From Klebsiella michiganensis (GTDB lineage Bacteria > Pseudomonadota > Gammaproteobacteria > Enterobacterales > Enterobacteriaceae): a DNA stretch of 64,000 bases. Positions within the stretch are counted from its first letter, which is position 1. Each line of letters opens with the position of its first letter. Positions 25,922-35,119 of this stretch are shown here, piece after piece. The stretch lies in NCBI GenBank assembly GCA_000963575.1, contig CP011077.1, positions 4,030,001-4,094,000 on the forward strand, read 5' to 3'. A program made the translations under genes and the position numbers. The notes under the pieces were generated by a model. It was not told the DNA's origin, made no database searches, and saw only the letters and a list, made by a program, of their open reading frames with translations.

Positions 25922-27463
25922 ATGGCACAACAAAAACCGCTAGAAGGCGCCCAACTGGTCATCATGACCATCGCGCTGTCGCTGGCGACCTTTATGCAGG
26001 TGCTGGACTCCACCATCGCTAACGTGGCCATTCCGACCATTGCCGGTAATCTGGGCTCATCCCTGAGTCAGGGGACGTGGGTGATCACCTCATTCGGGGT
26101 GGCTAACGCCATCTCGATCCCGATAACCGGCTGGCTGGCCAAACGCTTCGGGGAAGTGAGGCTGTTCCTGTGGTCGACCGTGCTGTTTGCTATCGCTTCC
26201 TGGGCGTGCGGCATGTCGAACAGCCTGACGATGCTGATCTTCTTCCGCGTTATCCAGGGGATCGTTGCCGGACCGCTGATCCCGCTGTCGCAGAGTCTGT
26301 TGCTGAGCAACTACCCTCCCGCCAAGCGCAGCATTGCGCTGGCGCTGTGGTCGATGACGGTTATCGTGGCACCGATTTGTGGCCCAATTCTGGGCGGCTA
26401 TATTAGCGACAACTATCATTGGGGTTGGATCTTCTTCATCAACGTGCCAATTGGCATTGTCGTGGTGCTGATGAGCCTGCAAGCCCTGCGAGGCCGCGAA
26501 ACCCGTACCGAGCAGCGACGCATTGATGGCGTGGGGCTGGCCTTGTTGGTGCTGGGGATCGGCAGCCTGCAGATCATGCTCGACCGGGGCAAAGAATTGG
26601 ACTGGTTTAACTCGACGGAAATCATCGTGTTGACGGTGATAGCAGTGGTCACCATCAGCTTCCTGATTGTGTGGGAACTCACCGACGACAACCCGATAGT
26701 CGACCTGTCGCTGTTTAAGTCGCGAAACTTTACCATCGGCTGCCTGTGTATCAGTCTCGCCTACATGCTCTATTTCGGCGCGATTGTGCTACTGCCGCAG
26801 CTGTTGCAGGAAGTGTATGGCTACACCGCGACCTGGGCCGGGCTTGCGTCTGCGCCTGTCGGGATAATCCCGGTGCTGCTGTCGCCGATTATCGGCCGCT
26901 TCGCGCACAAGCTCGATATGCGCCGCCTGGTGACCTTCAGCTTCATTATGTATGCGGTGTGCTTCTACTGGCGCGCGTATACCTTTGAGCCGGGGATGGA
27001 CTTTGCCGCCTCGGCCTGGCCGCAGTTTATTCAGGGCTTTGCGGTGGCGTGCTTCTTCATGCCGCTCACCACAATTACGCTGTCTGGTCTGCCGCCGGAG
27101 CGCCTTGCTGCGGCGTCGAGTCTGTCGAACTTTACCCGTACGCTGGCGGGTTCGATTGGTACTTCGATAACCACCACGCTGTGGACGAACCGCGAGTCGC
27201 TGCACCATGCGCAGCTCACGGAGTCTGTCACGCCGTTTAACCCGAACTCGGTTGAAACCTATAACCAGCTTCAGGGCTTAGGTATGTCGCAGCAGCAGGC
27301 TTCCGGCTACATCGCCCAGCAGATCACCAACCAGGGGCTTATCATCTCCGCTAACGAGATTTTCTGGTTCTCGGCGGGGGTGTTTATTCTGCTGCTTGGG
27401 CTGGTGTGGTTTGCCAAACCGCCTTTCGGGGCGGGCGGCGGCGGCGGCGGCGGCGCGCACTGA
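25922..27463 (+). CDS. emrB: Multidrug efflux MFS transporter EmrB
   Basis: A 513-residue, 14-helix DHA2 proton antiporter. The motif LDSTIANVAIPTIAGNLG (about 27-44) and the A-motif WLAKRFGEVR are present. With EmrA and TolC it exports hydrophobic uncouplers and nalidixic acid. It starts 15 nt after emrA. The C-terminus is a run of seven Gly after GA (ending GGAH), longer than usual and probably from GGC slippage. Confidence 0.95.
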   Translation: MAQQKPLEGAQLVIMTIALSLATFMQVLDSTIANVAIPTIAGNLGSSLSQGTWVITSFGVANAISIPITGWLAKRFGEVRLFLWSTVLFAIASWACGMSNSLTMLIFFRVIQGIVAGPLIPLSQSLLLSNYPPAKRSIALALWSMTVIVAPICGPILGGYISDNYHWGWIFFINVPIGIVVVLMSLQALRGRETRTEQRRIDGVGLALLVLGIGSLQIMLDRGKELDWFNSTEIIVLTVIAVVTISFLIVWELTDDNPIVDLSLFKSRNFTIGCLCISLAYMLYFGAIVLLPQLLQEVYGYTATWAGLASAPVGIIPVLLSPIIGRFAHKLDMRRLVTFSFIMYAVCFYWRAYTFEPGMDFAASAWPQFIQGFAVACFFMPLTTITLSGLPPERLAAASSLSNFTRTLAGSIGTSITTTLWTNRESLHHAQLTESVTPFNPNSVETYNQLQGLGMSQQQASGYIAQQITNQGLIISANEIFWFSAGVFILLLGLVWFAKPPFGAGGGGGGGAH

Positions 27464-27474
27464 TATTTGTTACT

Positions 27475-27498
27475 AAGGGAGCCTTCGGGCTCCTTTTT
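27475..27498 (+). terminator. Terminator of emrRAB
   Basis: Stem GGAGCC/GGCTCC with tetraloop TTCG, flanked by A/T that extends the stem, followed by TTTTTCTTT. Confidence 0.85.
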
Positions 27499-27604
27499 CT
27501 TTGCCTGAGCCTGGCGGTTTCGCCACACAGGTTGTCAGCTTTGCGCCAGCCCCGGCAAAGATTATTCGCCAGGATAAATGCACCACACGACCCGGAGAAT
27601 CCTG

Positions 27605-29266
27605 ATGCTGACCAACCCATCGCAAAAATACCTCGCCCATGCGCCGATTCAGTTACCCGACCGCCAGTGGCCGAATAAAACCCTGACCCAGGCCCCACGC
27701 TGGCTTTCCACCGATCTGCGCGACGGCAATCAGGCCCTGGCCGAACCCATGGATGCGGCACGCAAGCTGCGCTTCTGGGATTTGCTGCTGAAGTGCGGCT
27801 TCAAAGAGATTGAGGTCGCCTTCCCTGCCGCCTCAGAGACCGACTTTCAGTTTGTGCGACAATTGATTGAAGAAAATCGTATTCCTGAAGATGTCAGCAT
27901 TCAGGTCCTGACCCAAGCGCGCAGCGATCTGATTGAACGCACCTTTGCGTCTCTGGCTGGGGCGCACAGCGCCACGGTGCACTTGTATAACGCCACCGCC
28001 CCGCTATTCCGCAGGCTGGTATTCCGCCAGAGTAAAGAAGAGATCGTTCAACTGGCGGTCACCGCCACTCGCCAGGTACGAGCGCTGTGTGAGGCTAACC
28101 CGCAGACGCGCTGGCGCTATGAATACTCTCCGGAAACCTTTTGCTTTACCGAGCCTGAGTTTGCCCTGCAAATTTGTGAGGCGGTGGCGGACGTCTGGGA
28201 ACCCTCTCCCGAACGGCCAATGATTATCAACCTGCCCGCGACCGTTGAGGTGAACACCCCCAACGTCTATGCCGATCAGATTGAGTATTTCTGCCGCCAC
28301 TTTTCCCGCCGCAATGCGGTGTGTATCAGCGTGCATCCACACAACGATCGCGGCAGCGGCGTGGCCAGCGCTGAACTCGCGATACTTGCCGGGGCAGATC
28401 GGGTTGAAGGCTGCCTGTTTGGAAACGGGGAGCGCACCGGGAACGTCTGCCTGGTCACTCTGGCAATGAACCTTTATAGCCAGGGGATTTCCCCGCAGCT
28501 GGATTTCAGCGATATAAAGCAAGTGGTAGAGCTGGTCGAGCAATGCAATCAATTACCGGTGCATCCGCGCCATCCTTATGCCGGGAAGCTCGCTTTTACC
28601 GCTTTTTCCGGGTCACATCAGGATGCCATTAAGAAAGGTTTTTCCGCGCGGGGTGAGTCCGACTCAACGCTGTGGGAGATGCCCTATCTTCCCGTTGATC
28701 CGAACGATATTGGCTGCAGCTATGAAGCCGTGATCCGCGTCAACAGCCAGTCCGGAAAAAGCGGGGCTGCCTGGATGCTGGAGCAAAATCACGGCCTGGT
28801 GCTACCCCGCGGCTTACAGCAAGACTTTAGCCGCCATGTGCAGACTCAGACCGACAGGGATGGCAACGAGATGACGCTGAGCGCCCTGTGGCAGCTGTTC
28901 CGCACACTTTATGGCCCACATCAAACTGCCCCACGCCAGCTGCTGGATTACCGGACGGAGAGCCAGGCCGACGGATCTCTCCAGCTGTGGGCTCGCGTGC
29001 AAACGCAGGACGGTATCATTGCCCTGCAGGGCAAAGGTAACGGTTTGCTTTCAGCCGCGGCCGATGCGCTCAAATCTCGTTTTAACCTGGCGTTTTCTAT
29101 TGAGGATTATCATGAGCATACACTCGGCAGGCACAGCGAAAGCCGCTCAGCGGCCTATATCCGCTGCACCTTCAGGCAGGGCATAAGCCACTGGGGAACC
29201 GGCATTGATAACGACGTCTCACGCGCTTCGCTACAGGCGCTGTTAAACGCACTGCCTGCGGGTTAA
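27605..29266 (+). CDS. leuA: 2-isopropylmalate synthase, type 2 (LeuA2)
   Basis: A 553-residue enzyme of the long actinobacterial/yeast-like class of alpha-isopropylmalate synthases, distinct from the type-1 LeuA of the E. coli leu operon. The TIM barrel begins with STDLRDGNQAL (about 38-48, metal-binding Asp), and SVHPHNDRGSG (about 242-252) gives the two metal His. A C-terminal regulatory domain follows (from about 430). It condenses acetyl-CoA with 2-oxoisovalerate, the first step to leucine. GGAGA precedes the ATG at 27605. A second, separately controlled copy would be expected to escape leu attenuation. It converges on an AraC gene with overlapping stops. Confidence 0.9.
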   Translation: MLTNPSQKYLAHAPIQLPDRQWPNKTLTQAPRWLSTDLRDGNQALAEPMDAARKLRFWDLLLKCGFKEIEVAFPAASETDFQFVRQLIEENRIPEDVSIQVLTQARSDLIERTFASLAGAHSATVHLYNATAPLFRRLVFRQSKEEIVQLAVTATRQVRALCEANPQTRWRYEYSPETFCFTEPEFALQICEAVADVWEPSPERPMIINLPATVEVNTPNVYADQIEYFCRHFSRRNAVCISVHPHNDRGSGVASAELAILAGADRVEGCLFGNGERTGNVCLVTLAMNLYSQGISPQLDFSDIKQVVELVEQCNQLPVHPRHPYAGKLAFTAFSGSHQDAIKKGFSARGESDSTLWEMPYLPVDPNDIGCSYEAVIRVNSQSGKSGAAWMLEQNHGLVLPRGLQQDFSRHVQTQTDRDGNEMTLSALWQLFRTLYGPHQTAPRQLLDYRTESQADGSLQLWARVQTQDGIIALQGKGNGLLSAAADALKSRFNLAFSIEDYHEHTLGRHSESRSAAYIRCTFRQGISHWGTGIDNDVSRASLQALLNALPAG

Positions 29267-30027
29267 TCGGAGTAGAAATATTCGCTCGGTGAAACGCCGA
29301 GCGTTCGTCGAAACATGGCGCTGAAGGCGCTGTGGCTTTCGTACCCGAGATCCAGCGCCACGCGCAGCACGGACTGCCCCTGGGCAAGGCGATCGAGCGC
29401 CTCCATCAGCCTTGCCCTGCGCAGCCATTCGCTAAACGCCAGGCCCGTTTGCTGGCGAAAATGGCGGAGCAGCGTTCTCTCACTCACGTTAAGCTTTTCC
29501 GCAGCAAGGGCGTTTGTCCACAACTTACCGGGCTCCGCCTGAATCTGGCGACATAAAGCCAGTAGTCCTGGAGACTGTGGCTCAGGCAGATTAAACGGCA
29601 GCGCGGCGATACCCCGAATTTCATCGAGGATCAGCTCGTAAATTCGCTCCGCCCGGCTTCCCGCCGGGTACGCCTCCGGCAGCTGGAGCGAGGTGATAAT
29701 CAGCTCGCGCAGTAAGGGGGATATCTGCACAACCTGACACACCGAGGGTAAGTCTGCCCGGGCAAACGGATCGATAAACAACGTGCGGGCCGCTACGTGC
29801 CCGGTAATTTGCAGACGGTGCTGCGTACCAGCGGGCAACCAGACGCCGCGCCCCGGCGGAACAACCCAAATCCCCTGCCCGGTTTCGACTCGTACCACTC
29901 CACTCAGCGTATGCAGCAGCTGCGCGCAGTCGTGACTGTGCCAGGGCTCCGACGCGCCATGGCTGTAATCATGGGCGAAAGGAACCAGCGGCCGCGTGGC
30001 AAAACTGAACTTCAGGCTGGTGGACAT
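29263..30027 (-). CDS. AraC-family regulator with N-terminal cupin
   Basis: A 254-residue regulator with an AraC-type cupin arm (WHSHDCAQLLHTLSGVVRVET, about 29-49, then GRGVWLPAGTQH) and a C-terminal double HTH (residues 155-252, RTLLRHFRQQTGL and DLGYESHSAFSAMFRR). Its stop codon overlaps that of leuA2 by 4 nt. The pairing with leuA2 suggests but does not prove a link; these cupin AraC proteins often control transporters. Confidence 0.85.
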   Translation of the reverse strand: MSTSLKFSFATRPLVPFAHDYSHGASEPWHSHDCAQLLHTLSGVVRVETGQGIWVVPPGRGVWLPAGTQHRLQITGHVAARTLFIDPFARADLPSVCQVVQISPLLRELIITSLQLPEAYPAGSRAERIYELILDEIRGIAALPFNLPEPQSPGLLALCRQIQAEPGKLWTNALAAEKLNVSERTLLRHFRQQTGLAFSEWLRRARLMEALDRLAQGQSVLRVALDLGYESHSAFSAMFRRTLGVSPSEYFYSD

Positions 30028-30073
30028 AGTTTATTTCGTGAGCAAAAAGATGAAGATAGCATACCGCAGGCGT

Positions 30074-30102
30074 AAAAAAAGGAGCCTCCTGGCTCCTTTT
30101 TA
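30074..30102. terminator. Bidirectional terminator between the AraC gene and luxS
   Basis: Stem AAAAAGGAGCC/GGCTCCTTTTT with a 4-nt loop. It ends luxS on the minus strand. Confidence 0.85.
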
Positions 30103-30116
30103 CCGCTGGCACAAAA

Positions 30117-30632
30117 CTAGATGTGCAGCTCCTGCAGCTTCTCTTTCGGCAGAGCCAGCTCATCATTGCTGTTGACGCTGACGCCATGCTCGATGATGTG
30201 ACGCGCGATATCCTGCGCTTCTTGCAGAGAGTGCATCTGATAAGTCCCGCACTGGTAAACGTTCAGCTCAGGGATCTGGTTCTGCTCTTTCACTTTCAGC
30301 ACGTCCTGCATCGCCGCTTTCCAGGCATCCGCCACGCGCTGCTCTGCCGGTACGCCGATCAGGCTCATATAGAACCCGGTGCGGCAGCCCATTGGGGAGA
30401 TGTCGATGATCTCTACCCCATTCCCGTTCAGGTGGTCACGCATAAAACCGGCAAACAGGTGCTCCAGAGTATGGATCCCTTTTTCCGGCATCACTTCCTT
30501 GTTTGGGACACAAAAGCGCAGGTCAAACACCGTAATGGTGTCACCGTGTGGCGTGTGCATAGTTTTGGCTACACGGACTGCAGGCGCACCCATACGAGTA
30601 TGGTCGACTGTGAAGCTATCCAACAACGGCAT
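30117..30632 (-). CDS. luxS: S-ribosylhomocysteinase LuxS
   Basis: A 171-residue enzyme making the precursor of autoinducer-2 and homocysteine. The metal site HTLEHLFAGFMRDH (about 54-67, HxxEH) and the catalytic Cys in MGCRTGFYM (near 84) are intact. The ATG at 30632 has GGAGGT upstream and gives the E. coli length (171); the frame stays open upstream into the micA region. Confidence 0.96.
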   Translation of the reverse strand: MPLLDSFTVDHTRMGAPAVRVAKTMHTPHGDTITVFDLRFCVPNKEVMPEKGIHTLEHLFAGFMRDHLNGNGVEIIDISPMGCRTGFYMSLIGVPAEQRVADAWKAAMQDVLKVKEQNQIPELNVYQCGTYQMHSLQEAQDIARHIIEHGVSVNSNDELALPKEKLQELHI

Positions 30633-30706
30633 CTGGTCACCTCCGATAAAATGATTTTTTTTAAAAATAATTGAAACTATTTTTACGCACGCGAGTCTGA
30701 GTATAT

Positions 30707-30784
30707 GAAAGACGCGCATTTGTTATCATCATCCCTGTTATTCAGAGATGAATATTTGGCCACAAGTATGTGGCCATTTTCTTT
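30707..30784 (+). ncRNA. micA: Small RNA MicA
   Basis: The 5' end GAAAGACGCGCATTTGTTAT matches E. coli MicA base for base. A central AU-rich Hfq site follows (GAGATGAATATTTGG), then a terminator stem GGCCACA/TGTGGCC and ATTTTCTTTT. It lies between luxS and gshA, divergent from luxS, as in E. coli. MicA is sigma-E dependent and pairs with ompA and other outer-membrane mRNAs through its 5' end. Confidence 0.93.
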
Positions 30785-30788
30785 TCTG

Positions 30789-32345
30789 TCAGGCCTTCTT
30801 CGCCAGCCAGCTATCAAACGACTCCGTATCCGCCGCCTCAATATCCCGCTGACGCTGCCATGAAGCATCATGTTCTTTCTGCAGGGCATCCGCAGTTAAA
30901 ATTTCCAACGGCTCCTGAATCAGCATCTGACGGTATTGTTCAGCCAGCGCCAGGCCGGTGCCGCCAATCCCGTTATCAATCATAGAACGTAAAATACGTG
31001 CTGAATACGTCAATTCTGGATCTTCAAAGCTGGCAACCAGCTGGTCGCAAACCTGCTGATATTCCTGGCTGTTGGTCATGCCGTCGAGCGTTTCCGCCAC
31101 GCGGCGCAGGTCGGCGAACAGATCTTTACCCACTTTCGACAGCGGATGCTGAGCCGTTTCACAGCCAATACCAAGGGTAAGCCCAGGCTTCCGCCCTTCC
31201 AGAATCACGCGATTCCAGTTGGTGCGGGTGCACAGCAGCTCATCACTACTCATCTCCGGCGCATCGGCCAGCACGCACCAAATCATAAACAGGTCGAGGA
31301 ACCGAACCTGCTGCTCATCCACGCCAATCGGCGAGAACGGGTTAATATCCAGCGAACGCACTTCGATATACTCAATGCCGCCGCGCAGCAGCGCATCTGA
31401 CGGCGATTCTCCATCACGCGTCACGCGTTTTGGGCGAATTGGCGCATAGAGTTCATTTTCAATTTGCAGCACGTTGGTGTTGAGCTGCAGGTGCTTCCCA
31501 TCCTTCATCAAACCAATCTTAGCGTACTCTTCTGACGGGGTTTTAATCGCCCGCTTCAGCGCATCGACATAGGTGTTCAGATCGTTGAAGGTGATGCCAA
31601 GGTTGCTCTGTGACTTATTGGTGTAACCCAGGTCACTCAAGCGCAATGAAGTCGCATACGGCAAGTAATACATGCCGCATTCAGTTTTCTCAAACGGCAG
31701 CGCGCTCTCTTTACCCTGCAGGAATGAAGAGCAGATAGCCGGAGAAGCGCCGAACAGGTAAGGGATTACCCAACCAAAGCGGTAATAGTTGCGGATCAGG
31801 CGGAAGTAGCCGGCAGAAATGGCCTCTTTACCACTTTCTGCGTCCTGTACGCCACACTTTGCCTGCCAGAAAGCCATCGGCAGGGAGAAGTTGTAATGCA
31901 CGCCGGAGATGGTTTGCATCAGCGCGCCATAGCGGTTTTTCAACCCTTCGCGGTACAGCGTTTTAAAGCGGCCCGCGTTAGAGGAGCCATACTGCGCCAG
32001 CTCAATGTTCTGACCGTCGTCGATGTAGCACGGCATACTCAGCGGCCACATACGTTCCTCGCCCAGCTCACGCGCCGTATGGCGATGAATGTCGCGCAGG
32101 AAGGTCAGCATATGGTCAATGTCACCATCAACCGGAGTAATAAATTCCAGGAGGGCTTCGGCGAAGTCCGTGGTAATCCATTTATGCGTAAACGCTGAGC
32201 CAAGGCTTTCAGGATGCCCGGTGGTGGCTAAATCGCCTTCTGGCGTCACGCGCAGCGTTTCACGCTCAAGACCACGGCAAATGCCTTTTACTGCTTCAGG
32301 GTGTTTTTCCAGCCAGGCCAAAGCCTGTGATACGTCCGGGATCAA
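30789..32345 (-). CDS. gshA: Glutamate-cysteine ligase GshA
   Basis: A 518-residue ATP-dependent enzyme for the first step of glutathione synthesis, same length as in E. coli. It opens MIPDVSQALAWLEKHPEAVK and contains GLERETLRV, SGVHYNFSLPMAFW and RSLDINPFSPIG. The start is TTG, as in E. coli, with GGGAGGT upstream; the rare start limits translation. Confidence 0.96.
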   Translation of the reverse strand: MIPDVSQALAWLEKHPEAVKGICRGLERETLRVTPEGDLATTGHPESLGSAFTHKWITTDFAEALLEFITPVDGDIDHMLTFLRDIHRHTARELGEERMWPLSMPCYIDDGQNIELAQYGSSNAGRFKTLYREGLKNRYGALMQTISGVHYNFSLPMAFWQAKCGVQDAESGKEAISAGYFRLIRNYYRFGWVIPYLFGASPAICSSFLQGKESALPFEKTECGMYYLPYATSLRLSDLGYTNKSQSNLGITFNDLNTYVDALKRAIKTPSEEYAKIGLMKDGKHLQLNTNVLQIENELYAPIRPKRVTRDGESPSDALLRGGIEYIEVRSLDINPFSPIGVDEQQVRFLDLFMIWCVLADAPEMSSDELLCTRTNWNRVILEGRKPGLTLGIGCETAQHPLSKVGKDLFADLRRVAETLDGMTNSQEYQQVCDQLVASFEDPELTYSARILRSMIDNGIGGTGLALAEQYRQMLIQEPLEILTADALQKEHDASWQRQRDIEAADTESFDSWLAKKA

Positions 32346-32421
32346 ATTGACCTCCCGCCTGTCGAATTTATTTTAATAAGCATAATTGTTTTCGCCGGTG
32401 ATGAAGATTCATCCCACGCAA

Positions 32422-32850
32422 TTAGTGCCACCACGCCATGCCTTGTACCGTTGCAGCCGCGACAACGATGTAGCGTAGCGCTTTACCAAGGCATAAAAAG
32501 AATATCACCGGCCCCCAGCTCAGGCGTAACCACCCGGCCAGCAGGCACAACAGATCGCCTATCAGCGGCATCCAGCTCAGTAATAACGTCGCTGGGCCAA
32601 AACGAGTCAACCAGTCGGTCGCTTTCCCCTGCCAGCGCGATTGTATACGCTGCGGGAAAAAGCGCCCCAGAATAACGTTAGTCATACCGCCAAGGCTATT
32701 ACCGATTGTTGCTATTATCACAAGAACCGATACCGGACCGCTACCGGCGACCAGAAGCGCCACAAGCACCGCTTCCGAGCTGCCCGGCAGTAGCGTCGCG
32801 CTCAAAAAACTGCTGGTGAACAATGAAAGGAGCGATAGCGCGTCGCTCAC
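32422..32850 (-). CDS. yqaA: YqaA, DedA/SNARE-associated family inner-membrane protein
   Basis: A 142-residue protein with hydrophobic segments at about 5-30, 38-60, 83-105 and 110-135, equal in length to E. coli YqaA. It contains the family segment FGPATLLLSWMPLIGDLLCLLAGW. DedA relatives move phospholipids or undecaprenyl phosphate; the role of YqaA is not defined. It overlaps yqaB by 4 nt. Confidence 0.92.
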   Translation of the reverse strand: MSDALSLLSLFTSSFLSATLLPGSSEAVLVALLVAGSGPVSVLVIIATIGNSLGGMTNVILGRFFPQRIQSRWQGKATDWLTRFGPATLLLSWMPLIGDLLCLLAGWLRLSWGPVIFFLCLGKALRYIVVAAATVQGMAWWH

Positions 32851-33413
32851 AGTAAGCGCACGTCCACCGCATCCATTCCCGCACTACGCGCCGCCTGAAG
32901 GCCAAAATCGGCATCTTCAAACACAATACATTTCTCCGGTGCTACGCCCATCAGTTCAGCGCAGCGTAAGAAGGTATCAGGTGCAGGCTTATGGTGTTTA
33001 ACATGATCTGCTGCCACTACCGCAGCAAAATACTGACGCAGGCCAAGATGTTTAAGCAGCGCTTCTGCAATATCGCTTTCACTACCGGTGCCGACCGACA
33101 TCGGGCGGCGACCATGCCAGGCTTTAACTACCTCAATCAGCGGCAGCGGGCGCACGGTATCAAGCAGCATTGCACGCACGGCAACGGTTTTTTCGGCCGC
33201 GAGGCTGTGGGGATCGAGGTCGGCATTGTGGCTTTCAATGATCGCCGCAGCAATTTTCCAGCTTGGCGCGCCGTTCAGGGCAACCATCGCCTGCTCGTCG
33301 AAGCTCATGCCATAGCGGCCAAGGGTTTCGTGCCAGGCTTTACGGTGAGTCGGCTCCGTATCGAGGATCGTGCCGTCCATATCAAAGATTAAACCGTCAT
33401 AGCGATCGTACAT
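32847..33413 (-). CDS. yqaB: Fructose-1-phosphatase YqaB (HAD family)
   Basis: A 188-residue HAD phosphatase of the beta-phosphoglucomutase subgroup. Motif I is FDMDGTILDTEPTH (about 10-23, nucleophile Asp10/Asp12 pair). Motif II is in SVGTGSES, and motif III/IV is KPAPDTFL...VFEDADFG. The E. coli protein removes phosphate from fructose-1-phosphate and 6-phosphogluconate. It is transcribed into yqaA. Confidence 0.94.
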   Translation of the reverse strand: MYDRYDGLIFDMDGTILDTEPTHRKAWHETLGRYGMSFDEQAMVALNGAPSWKIAAAIIESHNADLDPHSLAAEKTVAVRAMLLDTVRPLPLIEVVKAWHGRRPMSVGTGSESDIAEALLKHLGLRQYFAAVVAADHVKHHKPAPDTFLRCAELMGVAPEKCIVFEDADFGLQAARSAGMDAVDVRLL

Positions 33414-33633
33414 CTCACCCTCACTTCACTGAATGTCGAGGCGTTACTTTAGCGTAAACGGCTGAAATTGTCGCTGTCTGTGGCCTGAGAGGATATTGCG
33501 AAAAAGGGGTATGAAAACCTAAACGGTATGTTCGTGATAGGGAAGTTTAAATGACGTATTGGGGGGAATTTAATGCTTACGGAGAAATTAACTTTCTCTG
33601 TCACACCGTCATCGCTAATGATGCGGGAAAATA

Positions 33634-33710
33634 TGGTGCATCCGGGAGGATTCGAACCTCCGACCGCTCGGTTCGTAGCCGAGTACTCTATCCAGCTGAG
33701 CTACGGATGC
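33634..33710 (-). tRNA. argQ: tRNA-Arg (anticodon ACG), copy 4 in transcription order
   Basis: 77-nt cloverleaf including the encoded CCA. Acceptor GCATCCG/CGGATGC, anticodon loop CTACGAA, T-loop GTTCGAATC. The A34 is read as inosine after TadA. Identical to the three other copies. It is last in the serV-argVYZQ operon read right to left. Confidence 0.97.
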
Positions 33711-33908
33711 ATCGGGATTACTGCTTTTACTGCTGACTCAATGTCGCTCATCATGCCGCAACACTGATGAAGATGGTGCATCCGGGAGGATGACTCGCCG
33801 TTTGCTTGCCCTAGAGGGCCGCTGCTGAAGCAACGTTATCCTCCCTGGCGCTGGCAGAGAGATTAACTTTCTCTGTCACACCGTCATCGCTAATGATGCG
33901 GGAGAAGA

Positions 33909-33985
33909 TGGTGCATCCGGGAGGATTCGAACCTCCGACCGCTCGGTTCGTAGCCGAGTACTCTATCCAGCTGAGCTACGGATGC
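33909..33985 (-). tRNA. argZ: tRNA-Arg (ACG), copy 3
   Basis: Same 77-nt sequence as the other three copies; starts exactly 275 bp from its neighbours. Confidence 0.97.
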
Positions 33986-34183
33986 ATCGGGATTACTGCT
34001 TTTACTGCTGACTCAATGTCGCTCATCATGCCGCAACACTGATGAAGATGGTGCATCCGGGAGGATGACTCGCCGTTTGCTTGCCCTAGAGGGCCGTTGC
34101 TGAAGCAACGTTATCCTCCCTGGCGCTGGCAGAGAGATTAACTTTCTCTGTCACACCGTCATCGCTAATGATGCGGGAGAAGA

Positions 34184-34260
34184 TGGTGCATCCGGGAGGA
34201 TTCGAACCTCCGACCGCTCGGTTCGTAGCCGAGTACTCTATCCAGCTGAGCTACGGATGC
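34184..34260 (-). tRNA. argY: tRNA-Arg (ACG), copy 2
   Basis: Same 77-nt sequence, 275-bp spacing to each side. Confidence 0.97.
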
Positions 34261-34458
34261 ATCGGGATTACTGCTTTTACTACTGACTCAATGTCGCTCA
34301 TCATGCCGCAACACTGATGAAGATGGTGCATCCGGGAGGATTACTCGCCGTTTGCTCGCCCTAGAGGGCCGTTGCTGAAGCAACGTTATCCTCCCTGGCG
34401 CTGGCAGAGAGATTAACTTTCTCTGTCACACCGTCATCACTAATGATGCGGGAGAAAA

Positions 34459-34535
34459 TGGTGCATCCGGGAGGATTCGAACCTCCGACCGCTCGGTTCG
34501 TAGCCGAGTACTCTATCCAGCTGAGCTACGGATGC
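34459..34535 (-). tRNA. argV: tRNA-Arg (ACG), copy 1
   Basis: Same 77-nt sequence; separated from tRNA-Ser by only 4 nt, so the two are released from one precursor. Confidence 0.97.
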
Positions 34536-34539
34536 AAAA

Positions 34540-34632
34540 TGGCGGTGAGGCGGGGATTCGAACCCCGGATGCAGCTTTTGACCGCATACTCCCTTAGCAG
34601 GGGAGCGCCTTCAGCCTCTCGGCCACCTCACC
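34540..34632 (-). tRNA. serV: tRNA-Ser (anticodon GCT)
   Basis: 93-nt class II tRNA with long variable arm and encoded CCA. Acceptor GGTGAGG/CCTCACC and anticodon GCT in the loop TGCTAAG (reads AGC/AGU). First gene of the tRNA operon, in the same position as E. coli serV. Confidence 0.96.
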
Positions 34633-34693
34633 ACACGCCTCTTTCGAGTGCTTCGAGTTACTCGTTAAAGCTTCTCGTCGCTGCGTGGCGCAC

Positions 34694-34721
34694 ATATTAC
34701 TTTCTGGGACTTATAAGTCAA
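34694..34721 (-). promoter_or_regulatory. Promoter of the serV-arg tRNA operon
   Basis: On the minus strand TTGACT (34721-34716) and TAATAT (34699-34694) have a 16-bp spacer. The -10 is followed by GTGCGCC, a GC-rich discriminator typical of stringently controlled stable-RNA promoters. It lies about 60 bp before serV. Confidence 0.7.
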
Positions 34722-34933
34722 ACAATTTTTCCCTACTCGCTATCGATTGCACAAATCACGCTCGATTAGGGTAATTTGGAGACAAAAAGAGTGTTTTATC
34801 AACAGGCAAACGGTAATAAGCGCGCAGAAACATCCCGCAGGTAAGCGAAGCAAAATGGTGTTAACAAGGGAGCGAAAGGGAACAACAGGAAGAAGAGGTG
34901 CACCTCGCTGTTCCTCAGCGAGGCGCGATATTT

Positions 34934-35119
34934 TTAGAAATTCGTTTGTTGGGATTTTTCAGCCTGGATACGTTGGTAGATCTCTTCGCGGTGTACAGAG
35001 ACTTCTTTCGGGGCGTTAACACCAATACGGACCTGGTTGCCTTTCACCCCAAGTACAGTCACGGTCACCTCATCCCCAATCATAAGGGTCTCACCAACTC
35101 GACGAGTCAGAATTAACAT
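34934..35119 (-). CDS. csrA: Carbon storage regulator CsrA
   Basis: A 61-residue RNA-binding dimer, identical to E. coli CsrA except at the last residues (TNF in place of SSY). It opens MLILTRRVGETLMIG. CsrA binds GGA motifs in leaders and controls glycogen, motility and biofilm. AAGGAG precedes the start. Confidence 0.98.
   Translation of the reverse strand: MLILTRRVGETLMIGDEVTVTVLGVKGNQVRIGVNAPKEVSVHREEIYQRIQAEKSQQTNF

Larger units (their letters stand above)
33634..34458 (-). repeat. 275-bp tandem repeats carrying the tRNA-Arg genes
   Basis: The tRNA starts are at 33634, 33909, 34184 and 34459, so the period is exactly 275 bp over three full units that differ at a handful of positions. 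Each spacer contains a second copy of the tRNA 3' end (TGGTGCATCCGGGAGGAT, for example at 33775-33792), then a GC-rich segment with CCCTAGAGGGCCG. This is like the tRNA-tail duplications (rtT type) known in E. coli tRNA operons. The perfect period points to recent homogenisation. Confidence 0.9.

Noticed and set aside
33775..33830. Extra tRNA genes in the spacers of the tRNA-Arg array
   Set aside because: Only the tRNA 3' end is repeated; there is no anticodon arm or full cloverleaf.
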